A stretch of DNA of 15,289 nt from an uncultured Methylococcaceae bacterium. GTDB lineage: Bacteria; Pseudomonadota; Gammaproteobacteria; Methylococcales; Methylomonadaceae. The notes under the pieces were generated by a model. It did no database searches. It had not been told where the DNA came from and saw only the letters and a program-made list of their open reading frames with translations. Positions 15,236 through 15,289 of the stretch are shown here, one piece after another. The number at the start of each line of letters is the position of its first letter. Position 1 is the first letter of the stretch. The stretch covers positions 1 through 15,289 of the forward strand of contig CAIUYS010000651.1 in the NCBI GenBank assembly GCA_903903365.1, given 5' to 3'. The translations under genes and the position numbers were made by a program.

Positions 15236-15289
15236 AATCTCATGAAAATATTACCTAAGCTTAAAGTATTCTCAACTAAAAATAAAATC

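Overview
The window looks like chromosomal DNA of a gammaproteobacterium, most likely a methanotroph-like lineage (order Methylococcales). This is an inference from the gene mix (glnK-amtB, a large DUF748 protein, a SNF2/SWIM pair, a periplasmic glutathione peroxidase), the moderate GC content and the many short palindromic intergenic repeats. No rRNA or tRNA gene, CRISPR array, integrase or transposase gene was seen, so the taxonomic guess is weak.

Layout. (1) 1-2861, minus: a DUF748/AsmA-like envelope protein cut by the left edge, with a clear tandem internal duplication. (2) 2915-4846, minus: a nitrogen-sensing operon, glnK then amtB, ending in a strong terminator. A 158-bp MITE-like element with 18-bp perfect terminal inverted repeats and a CTAG target duplication sits exactly between the two genes, on the glnK stop codon. 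(3) 4850-5500: about 650 bp with no convincing gene, filled with stem-loops and REP-like palindromes. (4) 5450-7450, plus: an AT-richer accessory island that reads as integron gene cassettes without an integrase. A well-formed attC site lies at 6196-6312 and an internally deleted one is possible at 5454-5486. The cargo is a 195-aa protein of unknown function, a 77-aa helical protein and a 265-aa protein with a C-terminal VRR-NUC nuclease domain. (5) 7451-8080: another gene-free repeat region. (6) 8081-11981, minus: a SNF2-family helicase translationally coupled to a SWIM zinc-finger protein. (7) 12195-12580: a good promoter followed by a candidate structured RNA and a degraded ORF. (8) 12581-14748, plus: an unrecognised polytopic membrane protein and a secreted glutathione peroxidase. 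(9) 14749-15289: nested inverted repeats and a duplicated tail of the peroxidase gene.

How the genes work together. GlnK senses nitrogen and carbon status and binds the AmtB ammonium channel to close it. The SNF2 and SWIM proteins probably act as one DNA-remodelling unit. The cassette island is the best place for undescribed biology: a small helical protein lies 60 bp upstream of a VRR-NUC nuclease, both directly downstream of an attC site. A toxin/immunity or anti-phage role is possible but is inference only.
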